Source of the DNA: Cephalothrix spiralis
Taxonomy: Eukaryota > Nemertea > Palaeonemertea > Archinemertea > Cephalotrichidae
Length of the DNA: 10,111 nucleotides
NCBI GenBank assembly: GCA_032353305.1
Contig: JAUCNG010420244.1
Span: 1-10,111, forward strand
Reading direction: 5' to 3'
In this document: positions 7,729 through 10,111 of the stretch, in pieces
Layout: the number at the start of each line of letters is the position of its first letter
How positions within the stretch are numbered: position 1 is the first letter of the stretch
Program-made: the position numbers and the translations under genes
Notes under the pieces: model-generated
Database searches by the model: none
What the model saw: only the letters and a program-made list of their open reading frames with translations
Told to the model about the DNA's origin: nothing

Positions 7729-7773
7729 ATCTTTTCGCTCAATTCGACTAGAATCAGTTAATTCTTCAGAATC
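7729..7773 (-). CDS. RASEF: Predicted 15-codon micro-exon upstream of the Rab domain
   Basis: On the minus strand an acceptor ending ttcacttag (AG at 7775-7774) is followed by 45 open bases and a textbook donor GAT|gtaagt (GT at 7728-7727). The peptide is DSEELTDSSRIERKD, acidic and serine-rich, as expected for the disordered linker that joins the coiled coil to the GTPase domain in RASEF proteins. It enters and leaves in phase 0, which fits the phase-0 start of the exon at 6012 across a 1,716-nt intron. Because the exon is a multiple of three and symmetric in phase, it could be included or skipped without a frameshift. The pyrimidine tract is only moderate and such a linker is not conserved enough to prove by homology, so this is a splice-signal prediction, not a certainty. 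Confidence 0.55.
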
Positions 7774-7916
7774 CTAAGTGAATAATCAATTACATTTTAA
7801 CCCCAATCATAATTCATTGGAGATAACATAAAACGCAAGATTCTAAATAAAGCAAAATGTTTCAGCAGATTTGTTATAAAATAATTATAGAGAAATCGAC
7901 CTTCTTATGCAAAATG

Positions 7917-7960
7917 TGACCTTGATTCAGATGACCTTTACTAGTCAATATTGACCTTGA
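7917..7960 (-). promoter_or_regulatory. Cluster of TCAAGGTCA-type half-sites
   Basis: TGACCTTGA at 7917-7925, TGACCTT at 7932-7938 and TGACCTTGA at 7952-7960 read on the minus strand as AAGGTCA or the extended TCAAGGTCA, the site type bound by ERR and FTZ-F1 nuclear receptors. A related TGACCTTGG lies at 6902-6910. Short repeats of TGACCTTGA words are also common in dispersed invertebrate repeats, so function is unproven. Confidence 0.25.
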
Positions 7961-8259
7961 TATTTATACCTAACATTGTCAATAATCCTATTTCACAACA
8001 AATCTTAGGATCTGATAAAATGTGAAGATAAGTAGAATATGTCTCATTATTTTATGATGGAAAATGTATCAATGTTTTAGTGATTTCCAAAAGAGTTCTA
8101 GCTTACGAATTTATCTTTTCGATCCAACATTCCTAATATGTGTTAACTCTCTCAAATGCAAATCAGACGCTAATTTCAAATCGAAATCGTTGATTTTTTT
8201 AAAACCATCTTTACCGCCAAAATTCCGAACGCATTCTGTGCGTCTTCGGAACATAAAAG

Positions 8260-8267
8260 TGACGTCA
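8260..8267. promoter_or_regulatory. Perfect CRE octamer TGACGTCA
   Basis: The full palindromic cAMP-response-element octamer. A second perfect copy lies at 9426-9433. No promoter elements accompany either, so these are motif matches only. Confidence 0.2.
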
Positions 8268-8833
8268 GTGGGAAATTCCCTTGTGAACCACTTTTGGATT
8301 TCCTTATTTTGATACTCTGAGACTTGAAATGCACAAGCTACGGAAAATAGTTTATGCAGTTAAAATCTTTGAGTACCAAAATTTGACTTCCTGGGAGCAT
8401 TTTTTTCTGTTTCGGCATTTTTCCACCGACTTTTTCTGAACTTAGGAAATCGACGATTTGGATTAGAAATAAAATAATTTCGGATTGAAATTACAGATTA
8501 TGAATTTTAGATCGAATGAATTCGTTTTCATACTGTTTTTAATATTTTTGGAAAATACACAATACACATTCTTTCTATCTATCATCTATTATTATGATCC
8601 ATTTTCATAAAATTACGCCATGACGTTACAATTTGCATAAAATGGCCAATTCAATACAAAACTGCGTGGCACTCTTCGAAGGTTGCAAAAAATGGAACAA
8701 GCAGATTTTAAACTTGCTAAAATACACACAAAATGTACATCAGCAGATTAGAAGGTGTCCAAAAAAGTGTCCTTAAATATTTTTGTTTACGTTGATAATA
8801 ATATATATTTACAGAAAATTGTGTTTTATTGTC

Positions 8834-9253
8834 ACCAGGGGGCCATGGATTTTTTTTGTAAATAATGATTTGAAAGTCCAAATAACCGAATTTATTTGTT
8901 TAAGGTCTGTTAATTATTTCGTGCCATTCAATTAGTTATGGTATACTTTTTGAAAAGTCAATCCCTTTCTGTACCCCAACTTATTAAATTATTTTCCAAT
9001 ATTAGCAGTGTCGGGTTTACCCCGAAGGGAGGGACAGCGTATTTAACCTGGCCGAGCCACCCAGGAGGCTGTACGCTGAAGAACTGGCCCAATGTTACAA
9101 TGTTATTCCCCATTAAAAGTAGTGTCGAGCCTGGGTCTCGAACCCGGGACCTCCGGACTTAAAGACCGACTCTCTACCACTTTTCCACCGAGGCCAACAC
9201 CTAGAATATTATATTTTGTGTTTCCAATTATATTGTTTTCCATGTCCCCTGGT
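8834..9253. repeat. 15-16 bp inverted repeats bracketing the SINE-like element
   Basis: ACCAGGGGGCCATGGA (8834-8849) and the reverse complement of 9239-9253, ACCAGGGGACATGGA, differ by one substitution and one base of length. TGTGTT lies just outside both. They could be termini of a host element of about 420 bp into which the SINE inserted. The interior arms do not pair clearly. Confidence 0.45.
9005..9204 (-). mobile_element. tRNA-derived SINE-like element
   Basis: On the minus strand the 5' part is tRNA-like. A Pol III A box TGGAAAAGTGG (9187-9177) and a B box GGTTCGAGACC (9144-9134) are separated by 32 bases, normal tRNA spacing. The GGCCTCG start does not pair with the 3' side and the T stem has a mismatch, so it is not a working tRNA. 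A body of about 130 bases follows, with ctgggtggctcggccagg and cgctgtccctccc. AATATTA at 8998-9004 and 9205-9211 could be a 7-bp target duplication, which sets these boundaries. The plus-strand open frame ending in SRTRDLRT is the usual antisense shadow of a SINE tRNA head. Confidence 0.72.
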
Positions 9254-9559
9254 AACACATTTTTATAATATCAAATTAGTCATGACTTGTTATTTTCTGT
9301 GTTGTTTTTTGCGTAAGGATTAATGATACGTGCATGATTCGTGCATTTATCATAATGAAGAGTAAACAAAAATAATTTAGAAAAATTAGGACACATATAT
9401 TCAAACGCTGTGCAAAAACTCGATGTGACGTCATCACATAATTTTTGAAAATAAATAGCAATGCAATGTACTATAAATTAATAGAAATAGCAACAGAAAA
9501 TGTGTCTTTAACATGATTTCTAAATACAGGGCATTGAAATCAAATGCACAAACTATATA

Positions 9560-9579
9560 CAGTGAGTCCCGAAATTATG
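9560..9579 (+). mobile_element. Tc1/mariner-like terminus
   Basis: A TA dinucleotide (9558-9559) is followed by CAGTGAGTCCCGAAATTATG. The CAGTG start after TA resembles terminal inverted repeats of Tc1/mariner elements. No inverted partner occurs in the remaining 530 bases, so it is a truncated copy, an element running past the window, or chance. Confidence 0.35.
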
Positions 9580-10040
9580 ATAACGCTTTATATTATTGTT
9601 AGGAAAGCGCCATGTTTAAGAACTATTTGGTATCTCTGGAAAGAAGAAAATCCAAGCCTTCTTTTGGTATCATCAGGAGTTAAACCCTGGTATCATTCAT
9701 TAGTATATTCGGTTACGCATGGCTGCGTATATGTTTCTTGAAAAAGACGAACCTTTACTTTTCAAGTTTTAGTTGCCTGAAAAACTATATTTATACTTTT
9801 TAGATGAATTATTCCAATCGAAAGCTGCGCTCTTCTTTTTTTTTCCACACCTGATACCATGTATATACACTGTAGTTTACACCGGAGTGAAGTTGGCAGC
9901 CAATTATTCTAGCGGCCATTTTTTCATCTTGCTCTTTTGTTTAACCAAAGATAATTATACTAAAATTTTTACTAAAAATGCAATATGATTAACAAATGGA
10001 TATTATACCACACAAAAACTCAGAATAATTATCTCAGATT

Positions 10041-10111
10041 AACTCTTTCGCTGCCAGGCCCATTTTGAATAAATCGTTCAAAATGACCAGTTTTGCCAAA
10101 ATCACAAGGGA
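10041..10111. repeat. Repeat-like end with 9-bp hairpin
   Basis: The stretch aactctttcgctgccagg followed by the perfect pair CATTTTGAA (10061-10069) and TTCAAAATG (10077-10085) around a 7-nt loop looks like part of a dispersed repeat continuing beyond the window. This rests on pattern impression only. Confidence 0.35.

Larger units (their letters stand above)
7774..10111. other. Sequence upstream of the visible exons, no gene recognised
   Basis: The remaining coiled-coil and EF-hand exons of a RASEF gene would lie on this side. I searched the minus strand for donor-like sites and found none joined to a convincing open exon. The stretch holds a SINE-like element, a Tc1/mariner-like terminus, perfect CRE-like octamers and a 9-bp-arm hairpin at 10061-10085. 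About 8330-8815 and 9640-10040 show nothing identifiable. No promoter is claimed. Confidence 0.5.

Noticed and set aside
8091-8240. Short minus-strand stretches with weak AG and GT borders that could be upstream exons
   Set aside because: No pyrimidine tract, no conserved peptide and inconsistent phases.
8938-9162. Plus-strand 74-codon frame ending SRTRDLRT
   Set aside because: Antisense translation of a tRNA-like SINE head, a common artefact.
9125-9196. Functional tRNA gene on the minus strand
   Set aside because: A and B boxes are present, but the acceptor stem does not pair, the T stem has a mismatch and the anticodon arm is degenerate. It is a SINE head.
1-10111. CRISPR array, operon, ribosome binding sites or viral genes
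   Set aside because: Spliced exons and eukaryotic repeats dominate; no regularly spaced short repeats and no viral or bacterial protein signature were seen.

Overview
This is an AT-rich, intron-dominated piece of an animal nuclear genome with one recognisable protein-coding gene on the minus strand. The gene encodes a Rab-type small GTPase domain that most closely resembles RASEF (Rab45), a large Rab with N-terminal EF-hands and a coiled coil. I can support three exons. In transcript order they are a 15-codon exon at 7773-7729, a 230-nt exon at 6012-5783 with the P-loop, switch I and WDTAGQE motifs, and a 115-nt exon at 3733-3619 with the [20 protein letters not shown] block. They join into 130 codons of open frame with canonical AG/GT borders. 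The first EF-hand/coiled-coil exons should lie above 10111, or be unrecognised above 7773. The exons with the NKxD and SAK motifs and the C-terminal tail should lie below position 1 or be unrecognised below 3619.

The organism is a metazoan, probably a lophotrochozoan and plausibly a bivalve mollusc. Reasons are the RASEF gene, kilobase introns packed with small non-autonomous elements, a tRNA-derived SINE head, and marked excess of the palindrome TACATGTA (seven copies). The taxonomic call is inference.

Layout. Positions 1-3618 are the intron downstream of the last visible exon. They hold 50-bp tandem repeats (about 174-285), a 65-bp hairpin bounded exactly by 9-bp direct repeats (335-417), an imperfect duplication (504-617), a CCCTGACTTTCC-type element end (728-986), a large diverged foldback (1427-1934), a perfect 32-bp palindrome (2171-2202), a 13-G run and a 32-bp inverted pair (3133-3268). 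Positions 3734-5782 are the intron that splits the GTPase domain. It holds a well-preserved 433-bp foldback (3854-4286) only 120 nt from the 3' splice site, a G/C-tract inverted repeat (4437-4600) and a GC-rich patch with a duplicated 15-mer (5061-5440). Positions 6013-7728 are the preceding intron, with two compact hairpins. Positions 7774-10111 hold no exon I can defend. They contain a SINE-like element with a possible 7-bp target duplication (8998-9211), a Tc1/mariner-like terminus (9560) and scattered hormone-receptor and CRE-like motifs.

There is no bacterial operon, rRNA, functional tRNA, CRISPR array or intact transposase. Most open frames of 60-100 codons here are chance products of foldbacks, tandem repeats or the SINE. 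The most interesting structure is a set of foldback and mini-hairpin elements carried inside one transcribed gene, some of which share sequence words.
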